NCBI RefSeq assembly: GCF_008831285.2
Contig: NC_045149.1
Span: forward strand, 684,001-748,000
Direction of reading: 5' to 3'
DNA: 64,000 nt
From: Nymphaea colorata
Taxonomy: Eukaryota; Streptophyta; Magnoliopsida; Nymphaeales; Nymphaeaceae
Below are positions 35,951-57,554 of this stretch, one piece after another. Each line of letters starts with the position of its first letter. Positions within the stretch are counted from its first letter, which is position 1. A model generated the notes under the pieces. That model was not told where the DNA came from. It saw only the letters and a list, made by a program, of their open reading frames with translations, and did no database searches. The position numbers were made by a program, and so were the translations under genes.

Positions 35951-35963
35951 GGCTCGGATACCA
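35951..35963 (-). other. Copia primer binding site
   Basis: The minus strand reads TGGTATCCGAGCC next to the inner edge of the 5-prime LTR, one mismatch from the usual initiator tRNA-Met primer site TGGTATCAGAGCC. Confidence 0.8.
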
Positions 35964-35965
35964 AG

Positions 35966-36196
35966 TAAAACAAAACCAGAAAAGAACTGGCGGTTCGGCT
36001 GAATCTTGCCTACATCCACGACAAACTCTCTCTGCTAATGTCAAAGAGAGAAGAGTTGCCCTTTTTATTTGTAAGGAGGTTGAGTACAACCGGTTTTACC
36101 CATTCATTTTGGGTTTACTTTAATTATTAACCACATCGTGAACCACCATGTTTTTGCTTTTCCCATAACTGTCTCCCACTGATGCGTTCGTTACCA
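35966..36196 (-). repeat. Copia 5-prime LTR
   Basis: Matches 30475-30737 throughout, with small deletions. The outer end reads GTTACCA where the 3-prime copy reads GTTAACA. Confidence 0.88.
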
Positions 36197-36288
36197 ATCC
36201 CTTGCCAATGGGCTACTGAAATGGGGAGGGTGCTTTTTGTTTGACTATTTTAAGCCTTCATAGGTACAGTCTTGTTAATTAACGTTAC

Positions 36289-37184
36289 GGGGGTGTTTGG
36301 TAATAATAACAATATGTTATTATTTCAATTTTTAGGTAGAATATTAACATAGATCTTGTTATTATTTTCAAGTACCCTCTAACGGTGTGTTTTGATTGAT
36401 TATTTACGATTTTAGAGACATGGAACTGGTGACGTATTTTTGCTGATACGGCAAAAGATCCACATAAAACTTATGATTCATTCAACTAAAAAATCTTATA
36501 TGATCCACACTTGGAAATTCTCATTTTTACATGGTTGTGATGAGAAAATGTCTCATCTAATTAGATCATACAACAGAGAATCTGATCATAGATCTACAAA
36601 TCCAAATCTTTCTGATCGTATCTATCTCATAGAAGCGGTTTGGCATTATTATCCCATGAACCTACCTAAAAAAAAAAAAAAATCGGGCAGATTTATAGAA
36701 CATTATTACAAGTATTCCATGAATCCGTTCTACTATTTGAAGGGGCCTATGGGACAGTGAAAATATGTTATTATTGTCAAATAGCATCATAGGACAATTA
36801 ACTGCTTCATGCAGCCAAGGTTGTCCGCAGATTTGAGGTCCCAATTTGAAGCTCAAATCCATACTTTTTAAGATCCACACCAGTGCTTATGTACCCAATT
36901 GAGCTGGACGTGGGTTTAAATGAGGTCCACTACCTGCTCGCTTTAGTTTGGGCTGTCTCAACATGCCGTGTACTTGCATCTCAGGTCTGGTGGGTGAGGA
37001 GCCAGCTGGAAAGGTATAGAGCCTATAATTGTGGGTCATTAGGCAACAGTAACAACAAATTATTATGTGAATCTGGCCCAAAAAAATAGAAAAGATTTTG
37101 CATTATTATGTTCCATAAATCTTTTCTAATATTTTGGCAAACTTTCTTCCCACCTGCAGTCTGTCATTATTCCCAAACAGCCCC
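36289..37184. mobile_element. Terminal-inverted-repeat element, 0.9 kb (non-autonomous)
   Basis: The left end GGGGGTGTTTGGTAATAA and the right end, reverse complement GGGGCTGTTTGGGAATAA, match at 16 of 18 positions. TTA occurs one base outside the left end and directly outside the right end, which fits PIF/Harbinger-type (Tourist-like) insertion. A hAT-type 8-bp duplication (TTAACGTT versus TTAATGTG) is a weaker alternative. The interior encodes nothing recognisable and contains two A-rich runs. Confidence 0.6.
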
Positions 37185-37820
37185 TTAATGTGTCCCAATG
37201 CAACGCCAGATCAAGAAAGCGTGATTTGTAGCCTTTTTTTTTTTGGTAATATAAACTTGCAATATCCAGGACGCTTGGTCAACTCTTCCGCTTAAAAGCC
37301 TATGATATTCCATGAAAGCAAAGTAATTAATTAATTATCTCACGATCTTCAATGTTTTTCATAAAGTTGGTTAGATGAAAGTAATTAATTGAATTGCACT
37401 GGGAGAATAGAATAGAATTTCCTCGAGTCCCTAATTTTAACCCACTTTATGAACGAAAGTAATGATCGTTCCCGACAGAGTTTTTTTTTTTTTTCAAATA
37501 ATTTTTTAATGAATGCCGAATAGGGAACAAACACATATGCCAATGTTGGACCATTGTTTTGTGCGTAGATCTGAGTGGTTTCGAGTTCGGGCCACAACCA
37601 ACCACTACGAAATTCAATTTGATTGGATCGAACAATAATTAATTTCACAAATCGATTTCGAATTCAACTAGCACCCTAAGATATCGTATAGATTTTAGCT
37701 ACTACTCGGGTCGGATACCCATCGCATTTCTCAGTCGGATCTCCTATTTGAATTCGAATAAGTTATGAAATTACATACCGAATCCGGATTCCATTATTAA
37801 AAAGAACCATTTCGTAATGG

Positions 37821-37900
37821 ATCCGGATAATCGTATCTTCAATTAAAAGTCCATATTTACAATCCGGATAATCGTATCTTCAATTAAAAGTCCATATTTA
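37821..37900. repeat. 39-bp perfect tandem duplication
   Basis: The 39 bases starting ATCCGGATAATCGTATC at 37821 recur exactly at 37862, with a 41-bp period. Confidence 0.95.
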
Positions 37901-40201
37901 AGTGCTGGGTTGAAGGAGTTTTAAATTTGACATAAAATAAAAGACCATGGTCCAGGTCGGACAATCTCCAGCTGGTTGTGGGCCCCAGCCGGCCAGCCAA
38001 CCGCTGTCTGCAACAACCAGATTCTACGCGGAAGCTTTGTCTTAACCCAACACTTGCGTTGCGTTCTCCAATTTGCAAGTTACGCTGGTCCCCTGGGCGG
38101 GCCCTGCTTGACGAACGATACGATATACAGTGTTTCTTTCAGCCGATACGTATCGTATCATTTTTTTTTATTTTTTTATTTTTTGTTGGGCATATGTTTT
38201 CATTTTTTATTTTTATTTTAAATTAATTGAAAGTGTTTCAAACTATTTAGTAAGTTCAAAAATTTAGAAAGCAATGTATTGTGTGTGTAAAACCATCTGC
38301 AACCTAAGACACAGGTGAAAACTAAAGAGTATTTTGTGTGTGAGTGAGAGAGAGAGAGATAGAGAGCACTAAATTTTGGCCTCTAAATTGATTCAGAATC
38401 TCAGATGTTGCTCCGTCGGCCTTCCCATTTGCTCAGGCCACGTCGCAGCGGAAGAAAACTAGGGAGAGATGAAGACGAGAGGTGATCCGAAATGGTTTGG
38501 TAGTTATTTTAGTCTTTAGGGTACGGTAAAAAAAAAGGTGTTGAAAACAAAATCAAGAACTTGGCAGTTGGGTTTCAAAAAAGGAAACAAAATCAGAAAC
38601 CCGAGTCCGGCCCCCACGTCAAGGCCCAACGGTATGTCGGGCCAGGCCAAGCCAAGCCAAGCCAAGCCCAGCCCGGGCATGATTATGAATCGGCCAAGGG
38701 TCTCATGGGCAGGCCGGGCCCACCCTTAATCAGCACCGTTACTTACAGCAACATCGATTCACAAGTTTGTGTAGACTATGAACATGACAAAAAAGAAAAC
38801 ATACTTTATTTCCATGAATGTGACGCTGTTCTCTTTTAATGGGCTTCACATTAGGATTAGATCCAGTGATAATTGGTTTCGTTAAACAGAAGTCACATGC
38901 ATGGGGTGAGATCCCAACTTATAATTTTTTTTTTTTATTTTGAACTTCACTGGATGATGTTGGTTACTCGGAATAATTAATTTGAACTCATGTTGCGTAA
39001 TTGATTTTTTATGACAAAAAGAGTAACACGTACCTATGAAAGTGGGCAACTTCTGCTCTTTGTTCCGTATTATTTCTTGAAGAGGGAAACTTAATCCCAA
39101 CAACTAACTGCATAAACAACTTGAGTGCTCATTATTAAAATTACATCAATTAGAATAAACGTTACAAGTTTGAATTATTAATATGACCAATAGAAGTCAA
39201 AATCTAGTTGTCAATAAGCCCCACTTTGAATGACCATCCATAAAACCATTGGCATAAGAATTAGTTTTTTAATCCATCAATCGTTAGTATGGAACCACAT
39301 TTTTAACGTGATCTTACTGTCATCCGGAATATTTCTTCTTTTAATTTTACATTTGGAGACACTGCATTGCATTCAGGTCGAATGACTTTGCTGCTTACCG
39401 GCTAGCATAGCGCCCTCTTGCTAATTACGTAAATAAGCAAATGGCTAAGCAAATACTTATTATGGAGCTTTTAGCATGTAAATAAGTAATTTTTTGTGGG
39501 TCTGTGGGCAGTGGCCCACACAAGCCGACATGTGCTTCGTCTACGGACACATCCCCTTTTTTTTTTTTTTTTTCCTTTGAACTTTTAAGATGTGCCTGCC
39601 TGAGCCGTTCCACCTATTATACGCAAACTTCATGGCGATGAGAAAACAAACTGGTTGATTCTCCTCTGAATTGCATAAAAGCACTTGGAGTGTTTATGTG
39701 GAAAATTTTACAAAAGGCCGCTTGAGCATTCGAACCATTTGTATACCACTGCCTGAGTTTCGCCAACTTTCATCAAATTCTCAAAAGAAAAAAATGCCTT
39801 CAAATCATTTTTCCTCTTTATAACCAGGGTTGATCTCAAGTTAGTATAAGAAAATGGCAAATATACCTTTATACAACACCAGCAATCTCAATATGTCGAG
39901 TCACCTGTGGTTGGGACATCTGATTCGTTTTGCTTAGGGATTTATTGGAAGCAAGGGTAAAGCGAGGAATTTTTTGTTGCAATGACTAGAATATATACTT
40001 TCAACATTTTAATAAGGGACAAAAAAATAATGTTTTTATATTTTATGTTAAACTAAAATTTATATGTAAATTGTTAAAATTTTAAAAATCTAAGGAAGTG
40101 CCAAGGCCCCTGCCGACCCCTTGGCTGCGCTCTTGATTATAAGAGTGAGCTTTGCCAAAGGAGGTGTCGGCAATCTTAAAAGGTGTTTGATGATGGGAGA
40201 A

Positions 40202-40209
40202 ATATATAT

Positions 40210-40247
<38 letters not shown>

Positions 40248-40348
40248 GATAGAGAGAGAGAGAGCCGATAAAATGGGAATATATAACAAAATTTGGGGAC
40301 AAGAGGTCCCCTAAATATAAGAAAGAGAGAGAGAGAGAGAGAGAGAGA
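40202..40348. repeat. (TA)n(GA)n and (GA)n microsatellites
   Basis: A TA run (40202-40247) leads into GATAGAGAGAGAGAG, and a second GA run follows at 40325-40348. The 96-codon frame across them is repeat translation. Confidence 0.9.
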
Positions 40349-40949
40349 CTGAAATTTTGATCCTTAGTGCATTCTGACATCTATTTTCGATCATTCTCGA
40401 AACTTTTAAAATAATCTTATCATTTAATTAATGAAGATACCTGTGATAAAGATAGACAGCCTACCTTTCAATTGGAAGATCCACATGCGTGATTATTCTA
40501 AACCAAGTTATGAATCAAAATGATGGAACGTCGGGATGGGCTGCTGGAAGCGAATGCCACCCAATTAATAAGAATTGACAGCCTAGGCGCATGTGGCCAG
40601 TCACTAAATCATTGCCGAAATTTGGACCATCAAAGTCAGTCGTGGTACATCCTGGCTTTGGACGGCTTAGATTTCAAACTATAATATGTAATTCATTTTT
40701 GGGCGAGTAAGAGGTAAACAAGGAAAAAGAAGTTGGAAAGCCTTTTTGTTCTTCCTTTCTATGTGGTCCTAAGCATCATCGAGACCTAGCTAGGTAAAGA
40801 ACAGATACAATGCAGCACCTCCTCTACCTTTTCAGAGCAGGGTAATAGCACTTATGAGAATGCATCATCTACATGTCCGTTGAGGTTTATGGCTTATGCT
40901 TTTCATACAGGTTTGACTTAAAAGGGATTCCTTCAAATTTTTAGACTTC

Positions 40950-41115
40950 CTTCAACTTGAAAGTTTTCAGTCCAACAAGTTTGACTTGAAAGGAATGTTT
41001 ATCAACAAACCGTGATCCCATAACAGAAGCAATCTCCGTAAATGCACCTTCATTCCAGAGTCTCAAGGGGAGATCTGGAAGACGAATCCAAATACGCACC
41101 ACCTTAGAAGATGCT
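40950..41115 (-). pseudogene. LINE ORF1 (DUF4283-type) scrap
   Basis: The minus strand reads VRIWIRLPDLPLRLWNEGAF followed by TEIASVMGS and FVDK. This matches the plant L1-type ORF1 region in which WVRLPGLPLE-W precedes an IG or MG turn. It is a short remnant with no flanking ORF2 in this window. A small duplication around ACCAATCAGA-TCAGCTTGA follows at 41140-41200. Confidence 0.6.
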
Positions 41116-44100
41116 TTATGCCCTCACCAGGAAGTTGCTTTCACCAATCAGAGTAAGCTTGATGGTGGGAATCTGCTTTTACCAATCAGATTCAGCTTGA
41201 GCTCTATGCTTTCCGCAGGTTTTCACCGTAAAAGGATTTTTGTCAATGAATATATTTCCTTCAACTTTATGTCAACGGATCAAATTTAAATTGGATGTAT
41301 CTTTTAACATATTTGTACTCAAATTCAAATATAAGTAAAAAAAAAAAGAAACTCCATTACGCTGAGTTAAGAACTAACTTTTGAAATGGTTAGCTATAAA
41401 AAAAAAGAGAGAGAGAATAAACTAAATATGAACATATATATGTATATAACTGAATTTGAATTTGATTATGTGGCATTTCTTAATTAGCTATTAACATATT
41501 TTCCCATGTCAGACTTTTTTGGTTAATATTCGACCTAAATCAGATGTATTGATATCCCTAAACTTAAGTCTAACTCAAAGTTGTTTTTTGTCAATGTTTT
41601 TGACTTGGGGTTTTGATTCCACAAATTTAGTTAATCTTAAGCGGTTGGTGCGAGGTGGAGTGGAGCTCGTGGAAACAACAATCGGACCTATAAAATCATT
41701 AATTAAAACGAATCGTACCCGATCTAAATCCAAATCCAAATCCAAATCCAAAGGGAGGGAGCCCCCCACCCAAGAAGTCTGGGACAGTCTCATTGGCGGC
41801 ATGTGCAGATACAATGGGCGGCCTCTTCCCATACATCCCCATCAGTCCACGCTGGACGCACCCCCACCCACCTGTCACCCCCAACTTTCCCTTCCCGCTA
41901 CTCGGTTTCGGTTCCGGGTCTCGGAATATATCCACGACCCGGAACGTCCCATCGCATGGTTGTAGCTGGTTCCCCTTGATTGGTCCAGGGCGTTGCGTTT
42001 CGGGTCCTGGACTCCTGCGCCGAGGTCCGGAAGGAAAAGGACAGGAGGTTCCTGCAGAGGTGAGAGGGACCAGTAAACGTTTCAGAGGAAAAAAAAAAAA
42101 GAGGAGTTCACATGACAGCGGCCACTTAACTACTCTTTTTCAAGAAGGCGGTTGCACCTTTTTTGTTTTCTTCTTCCTCTAATAATATATGTTTAATGAA
42201 ACTTGTTTGCTCTTACACTAATAGATTTAATATGTTTATCAATATTAATTCAATACAAGCATTACTTAATCCAAGTTGTTGTATTAAAAAAATGTTGGGA
42301 CTTTTTAATATCAAAATTTGATGTCGTAAGAAATGTGGATTTGGTGATTAGTAAAACAATACATTAACTTCACCAAAAAAAAAAAAACGATAAACTTAAT
42401 ATATGTTTTTTATAGTATTATTTTTAAGATCATATCATCATTAGATTGCACAAAGAATAACTAAATAATTTGATGTTTTGGGTTTTATCATCCATCACGT
42501 AGCACCTATAATACAGATTACATATTTTTGTCTTGTTACCAAGGAAAGTGTACTACCAAGTGGTATGACGAGCCAATAGTTAGTAAAGTGAAACAAGTGG
42601 CATCCTGATCTTCGTTTTCTCCATTTATATACATAGTCGAGCTAAGACTGGGGATCTATAAACGTACATGGGGTGATGTTAGGTTAGATCTTTTAATTGT
42701 ACAAGGCATGCGCCTTTATTGCAGAGCTCTTGTTGCAATCTTAGATATTTACAGCATACAACGCTACGCTCTCAACATGCGCAATAAGGACAATGGCATG
42801 CATAAATGGACTGTCAAGAGGATAAATTAATTCTTGACTTTTCTTGGTGCAGTGAAGTTGGGCGGCTATGGCAGAAATTTTTTGGCTTTGGCCGAGGGAA
42901 TAAGCCAATGGGCAGCAGCGACAACCAGTTGTATTGCAATTCTAAGGTGCAATCCAAACAACGGAAAGGGAGCGCGACTCAAATGGATCCCACACAACTA
43001 GATCGAGAGTAGTCCAGCCATTTTTTTTTTCAGATGAAAAAGGTGCAGGTTTGTGCTGGCACTTGACCACACAAGCCCACCCACATGTGGTTCTGCCATT
43101 GTTGCAATTCATTAATTTTTGTTGCAAATTAATGGATATCCAGCTTTTCTTAAGACATAGATACGTCAATCAAATGGAGATTATTTGCTTTTCGTTTTAG
43201 CTGCTATTAGAAGATTTAACATCTTACCAAACATCGGTTTGAAATACATGAAAAGCTCTCCTACCTCGATTGGGCCCGGTTTAATTACCGATAAATCCAC
43301 AAAGAAACATACTTACCTTAACGTGAATTGGCAATAATAATAACTTAAAATTCTTATATGTAGCTTTCTGGTGTTAGTTTCCATGGGAACATGCATGTTA
43401 GTTCGTATTCAATATTTTGGCATATTCAGGATTAGTGTACATATAATACGGTATATCACCAAAGGGGAAGTGGCATTTATAAAAGTTAAAAGTAACAGTT
43501 AAGATTGGTTTTGAAATTGTTTGTTAATAGTTGGCTCAGATGTGTAAGCTGATCTGAGCTATCAATTTCAAGCCACTTAAACAAGAGGGAGACTAGACTT
43601 GCCTTGCCTTGTCAGCTCATTTTTCTCCTGTACACCTCTTAATATTACTTTTTAATTAATTAGCAACATAATGCTTGATATGAATCACGGTGTATATATG
43701 TATACTAACTTTTTTTTTTGACATCTGGAGACATCAAAATAAAACCCTTCAATCTTATGAAATCAACGGTTTGTGATTTTTTTTAATCAACCTTCCTCAC
43801 GACGGAGGAAGGGGAAAACAGGATCGAAGAAGAGGTGGAGGAGGAGAAAGAGAGAGAGCAAAAGGGAGTTGGTGATTGGTCTAAATCACCCACTTGTTTT
43901 CGCGCTTGGTTGCATACTTGCACTTGCATTTTGTCAATAGCTCGTCAGAAAACTATTTTTTATTTCTCAAACAATGATTAATTTTTACTTAGGCATATAG
44001 CAATATTAACAACAATTTGAACAACTTCACAGGACAGGCCTCTACAGCAAAGTAAAGAAAACCGGCAGTCGATGATTGATTTCAGTGGTTCATAATACAA

Positions 44101-44610
44101 AGTTATTGGCTTTACATGTTTGGTAACATAGAGATGACAAGATTATTTGAACCATCAATTCATATTGTTCTTGGAACCCTTGCTGGAGTAAAACCAGTGT
44201 TTTAGTGTCTACTTATCCCAAGACTTTTATATCATTTGGTGATGATGTTGCTAGAAATATGTAAAGTATATGACTAACTCAATAATGAAAGTTTTTAGGC
44301 GAACTGGTGCATGCAACCAATTATAAGATACGTTTTTTTATGCAAGTTTTTTTTTTTTTTGCATGAAACAGATGATTAAAAGCTCCATAAAAATGTTTCA
44401 ATATTTATAAGGAAAAAGCTTTTCAAGTTTATATATATATATAAAGCAGATGCATTAAGAGTAATAAATTCTTGACGTTTTTTGAATTAAAGGCCTTAAA
44501 GTGGAAGCTGCTAGCCAGTGGGCAGTGAGCAAGGTCAGTGAATTTAAATGGATTGGTAGTCAACTTTTTAGGTGCACGGAGCTTGGGCCTAATAAATCCA
44601 GCAGTTGGGC
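41116..44610. other. Intergenic, no gene seen
   Basis: Contains a hexamer run (AAATCC)n at 41724-41751 and a GC-richer island at about 41.75-42.07 kb. The 129- and 148-codon frames there are Pro/Ser/Gly-rich, overlap each other on both strands and have no recognised domain. The remainder is AT-rich with poly-T runs. No RNA gene was recognised. Confidence 0.4.
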
Positions 44611-44611
44611 G

Positions 44612-44630
44612 TAATTATTAAATAAACAAA
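44612..44630 (+). promoter_or_regulatory. Possible TATA region of squalene epoxidase
   Basis: An AT-rich block ATTATTAAATAAAC lies about 250 bp before the ATG. A second weaker option, TTTTTAAAAAG, lies near 44684-44694. Which one is used decides whether the upstream frame at 44720 is transcribed. Confidence 0.25.
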
Positions 44631-44719
44631 AGGTTCAGTTTTTCGAAAACAATAAAAAGGAAGGCACCTCCGCGTAAAGATTTCCTTTTTAAAAAGCTGA
44701 GGAGGGAGGGAGAGAGGGG

Positions 44720-44865
44720 ATGACAGAAACCCACGCTCGTCCTTCGTCGTCGTCTTTTTGTTCTTCTTCATCGTTTTCTATTCTCTCCATTCTCTCTGGT
44801 TCAAGTATTAGCAAGGAAACGAGAAGACGGAGAGAGGGAGAGAGAGAAAGATCCAAGAGGGGAAA

Positions 44866-44884
<19 letters not shown>
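44720..44884 (+). other. Upstream ORF overlapping the squalene epoxidase start
   Basis: An ATG at 44720 opens a 54-codon frame that ends at the TGA at 44882-44884. It thus runs past the main ATG (44866) in a different frame. Its peptide is Ser/Arg-rich. The lower half of this leader is a purine GA repeat common in plant 5-prime UTRs. If transcription begins upstream of 44720, translation of this frame would compete with the main start. Confidence 0.5.
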
Positions 44885-54526
<9,642 letters not shown>

Positions 54527-55234
54527 AACACGATACTGTCAGCTGTTTTCTCCCAGTGCCTAGGAAATGTATGTTTATAAGTTTCCATTGTTATTCATGT
54601 CTGACATGCTTTTCTTGGCAAATGAGACGATTGTGCTCATCAGTGAGGGCTTTGATAATGAAAATATTTTGGTCGAGGTTTCATTCTGTGTTTCATGTTT
54701 CTGCAGATCCTTATGTTCTAAAACCTGATATTGCACTGTTTTCTGTTGGCGTGATGATAGGGTTTTGCTTACATGCAGACAAAGTCCACGCTTATTGCAT
54801 CTTGCAAATTGCTCACACACATATATCAATGAATTGGAACTCCATCCACTTCAGCATTTTCAATTAGACTGGACGACAGTGATTGATGCATTCACTAGAA
54901 ACCAGATATTTATAAACCTTAAATGTGAATCCATTTCATAGTTGTACTTTGATGGAAATTCTAAACGATCAAAAGAAAAAATTGAAGTCTTTCGAAGCTT
55001 CCCCCTTCTTTCAGAAGAAAAAAAAAAAAATATTTTTACCTAGATCTGATGGTAGATGAACCTATTTTCAAATTCGAAGCTTCCCCCTTTTTTGTTTTAC
55101 CTAGAAAAAGTGGATCATTTTGATCCACTTTTTAACGCATTCGAAGCTTCCCCCTTTTTTCAGAAGAAAAGTATATTTTCACAAAAGCCTCTCACCCAAC
55201 AATACAATATATTATTTGTTATCTCAAGAAGACA
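54527..55234. other. SQE 3-prime flank with a short repeated motif
   Basis: The expected 3-prime UTR follows the TAG at 54524-54526. No perfect AATAAA is present in the first 400 bp, and AATGAAA-like variants near 54650 are possible signals. Further on, TTCGAAGCTTCCCCCTT occurs three times (about 54993, 55075 and 55140), the last two flanking the hairpin at 55105-55133. Confidence 0.45.
55105..55133. repeat. Perfect 13-bp inverted repeat, 3-nt loop
   Basis: AAAAAGTGGATCA and its exact reverse complement TGATCCACTTTTT are separated by TTT. With the T-rich right arm it resembles an intrinsic-terminator shape, but in this eukaryotic setting its role is unknown. Confidence 0.95.
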
Positions 55235-56435
55235 TTCCGAATTAAGGACATGGGGCGTTTTTCTTATTTTCTGGGAATTGAAGTACTCTACAATGAAGAT
55301 GAGATCTTGGTGAGCCACAAGAGCTGTCTAAGTCACATCCTTTCACCATGACAAAATGGCCAATGCTAAGGAAGCAATCATTGAATCTATCTTTTCAACT
55401 ACAAAAATGCATTAAGATGGAGTGCTATTCAAAGATGATTCTCTATATCACAATATAGTAGGGGCCCTTCAATACGCATGCATGACACGTCCGGATATTT
55501 CATTTACTATAAATAAAGTGTGCCAATATATTCACACTCCTACTGAAGATCATTAGAAAGCCGTCAAAAGAATACTAAGGTATATACAGGGGACTTTTGA
55601 CTATGGGTTGCAGTTCAAACACATCAAGTTGACCAAAATTATTACTAACGTTCGCCAATGCTGATTGGGCCGGATGTGTGGATGATAAAAAATCTACAAG
55701 TGGTTATGTGGTTTATATGGGAGACAATACTGCCACTTGGCACTCTAAAAAGCGAAAAGCAGTAGCACTTTCAAGCACTGAAGTTGAATACAAATCCTTA
55801 GCAAGTGGAGCGACTAAACTTCTTTGGACACAATCACCACGTAAGGACTTAGGTTTCACATGACATCACCCCAGTTTTGTGGTATGATAATTTCAAAGCA
55901 TTATACTTGGCTTCAAATCCAGCTTTTCACGCACGGACAAAACATGTCAAAGTTGATTTTCATTTGTTTGAGATATCGTAAACAAAGGGCATTACTGTAG
56001 AGTTTATTAGATCAAATAAGCAAGTAGCTGATGGACTCACAAGGCCTCTAAGTCCCATTATGTTTGCTCGCTTCAGATCCAAGCTGACCATTATTGATAC
56101 CATCCTTAGATTGATGGGGTGTGTTAAGAATAAGGATTAAGATTTCAGTTTCAAATAATTTAAATTTGAAATCCGTAGAAGCTGTCAAAGGAGATTCTAG
56201 GCCTGACTTGAGAAGACGCCAGGTTCCATATTTTGAAAACTCTTTCCTTTTTAGTTTCTTGTTGTAAACAGATTCCTCTGTTTGAGAAATAATTATCGCC
56301 TTATTTATTGTAAAATCTGTGAAATTATTGTAACGGTGATATGCTAATAAATATACTAGGGAACTCCCCAGAATTGTTATGAGAGTCTCTTCTCTGTCAT
56401 CTCCATCTCTAAACCTTTCAGTTTCATTTGCAAGA
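55235..56435 (+). mobile_element. Ty1/copia 3-prime fragment with LTR
   Basis: The plus-strand RT end FRIKDMGRFSYFLGIEVLYN at 55236 leads to GALQYACMTRPDISFTINK near 55.46 kb. RNase H follows as KKSTSGYVVYMGDNTATWHS and ALSSTEVEYKSLASGATKLL (55.68-55.83 kb), [16 protein letters not shown], and VEFIRSNKQVADGLTRPL near 56.0 kb. A polypurine tract GATTGATGGGGTG precedes an LTR start TGTTAAGAATAAGG at 56122. The LTR end is near 56.42-56.44 kb. Everything upstream of the RT tail is missing, and stops and shifts show decay. It lies in the spacer between the two convergent genes. Confidence 0.88.
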
Positions 56436-56441
56436 GTCAAG

Positions 56442-56670
56442 AATCAAAGTTCCACTTATTTTTTAAATGCCCCCTGGCCTACAGCATTTGGAATCTAATT
56501 CTTAGGAAATTCCAGAAGAAGCATTTGGTCCAAAACTCTTTTGTCCAAAAGTTGAAATAGTGGTTTAGACCCAGCCACAAAAGAGGATGGAAAATGCATT
56601 GCTAGCCGGTCTGCTTTCATTCTGTAATCTGGTCTATTTGGAAGATACAGAATGGGTTAGCACATGGCAG
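56442..56670 (+). pseudogene. LINE reverse-transcriptase zinc-finger (zf-RVT) remnant
   Basis: The frame SKFHLFFKCPLAYSIWNLIL with RKF, followed after a stop and shift by SVIWSIWKIQNG, matches the C-terminal zf-RVT tail of plant L1 elements (H-LF-CP-A--IW then IW--RN). It directly abuts the copia LTR end, so the copia element may have landed in an older LINE. Confidence 0.6.
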
Positions 56671-57075
56671 CAGAAGACCCGGGTTGGTAGCCGAGATTCA
56701 TGTGATTTGGGCAGCTTGCGTGGAACTGTTCTTCACCATTTTGGGCTCAAAACCCACCGATTTACAGCAAACGAAGTGTTGGCTCAAATATGGACTGGAG
56801 TCTGGAAATCGGCCGTTGACAGCTTTTCAGCAGATTGGAGTTCAGATAGTCTCCAGCAAATGAATGGTGTGGTTCGTTTGGCAGTGGGCTTAAACGTCGT
56901 GGGTAAAGAGGGAATACGCAGAACCTCGTTCAGCAGACATATGGTGATGCCATTTGCAGAGAACCAGACATGGAGTGCTATGTTGAAGCATCATATTCCA
57001 AACCGAGTGGCTGAGATTCTCCTCATCTCCAACAAAAAGAGATGGCTCGCTGAAATCAGAGACCAGCTCCAATGA
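56587..57075 (+). other. Uninterrupted 162-codon frame, unknown
   Basis: Opens with an ATG and stays open for 162 codons, overlapping the LINE remnant in another frame. The protein contains TWQQKTRVGSRDSCDLG, LAQIWTGVWKSAVDSF and RVAEILLISNKKRWLAEI. I recognise no family. It could be the LINE 3-prime end read in a shifted frame or a chance frame. Confidence 0.25.
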
Positions 57076-57520
57076 AAAAACCTATCTGCACAGTGTCCAA
57101 TCCCAGTATGAGTTTTTTAAAATCCGCATCCTTTTTTATGAACCTGCAATAGGGGTTATTCAGCTTTAGTCCCCATATGGCTTTATTTTTGTTTTGTACG
57201 TACGTTAGTTGGGCTAACTGAATAAAAGTGGTAGGCCTCCTCCAGCAGGTTTGATGCGAAAAGTGTCATGAATTGCATTTCCTTTTGTTCAACTAAAATA
57301 CAGAGGACACATTAGCTTAAATTCAATGGTTGCTTGCAGTGGGACAAGGAAGCTACTTTCCATTGAAATGATTATAGGATCACAGAGTTTTTTTATATTC
57401 AGAATAACATCCACATGAATTAATTCTACCTCGTGCCTTTGAACTACTAACATCTGCACATGCATTCGCATGTGGGCAATGTGTGAGAGAGAGAGCCTTG
57501 TACATAAGATGTTTAATTTC
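57076..57520. other. Spacer downstream of both convergent genes
   Basis: Expected 3-prime flank of the minus-strand cyanoalanine synthase gene. No coding content. TTTATT words (AATAAA on the minus strand) near 57182 are possible poly-A signals. Confidence 0.4.
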
Positions 57521-57554
57521 TTCAATCTACTGAAACAGGCTGCATACCTGCAGC

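Larger units (their letters stand above)
30475..36196 (-). mobile_element. Ty1/copia retrotransposon, nearly full length
   Basis: A minus-strand element with both LTRs (263 and 231 bp, about 15 percent different by eye), a tRNA-Met-type primer site and a polypurine tract. The order is gag, protease, integrase, RT, RNase H, with integrase before RT, which defines copia. The body holds a three-copy tandem repeat in the protease-integrase interval and a long C/G tract in the RNase H region. Frameshifts make it inactive. Confidence 0.92.
37185..40949. other. Intergenic, no gene seen
   Basis: AT-rich DNA with several short homopolymer and GA/TA runs. A (GCCAA)n-like stretch sits near 38646-38672, and a T18 run near 39557-39574 is preceded by GGCCCACACAAGCCGACATG. 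Similar CCACACAAGCCCACC text recurs at 43067-43083, which may mark a diverged short interspersed repeat. No open frame has a recognisable product. Confidence 0.4.

Noticed and set aside
40090-40380. 96-codon frame with Ser/Leu and Tyr/Ile repeats
   Set aside because: It is translation of GA and TA microsatellites.
41519-42182. Overlapping 129- and 148-codon frames in a GC-richer island as a gene
   Set aside because: Pro/Ser-rich low-complexity composition, frames open on both strands at once, and no recognised domain or splice pattern.
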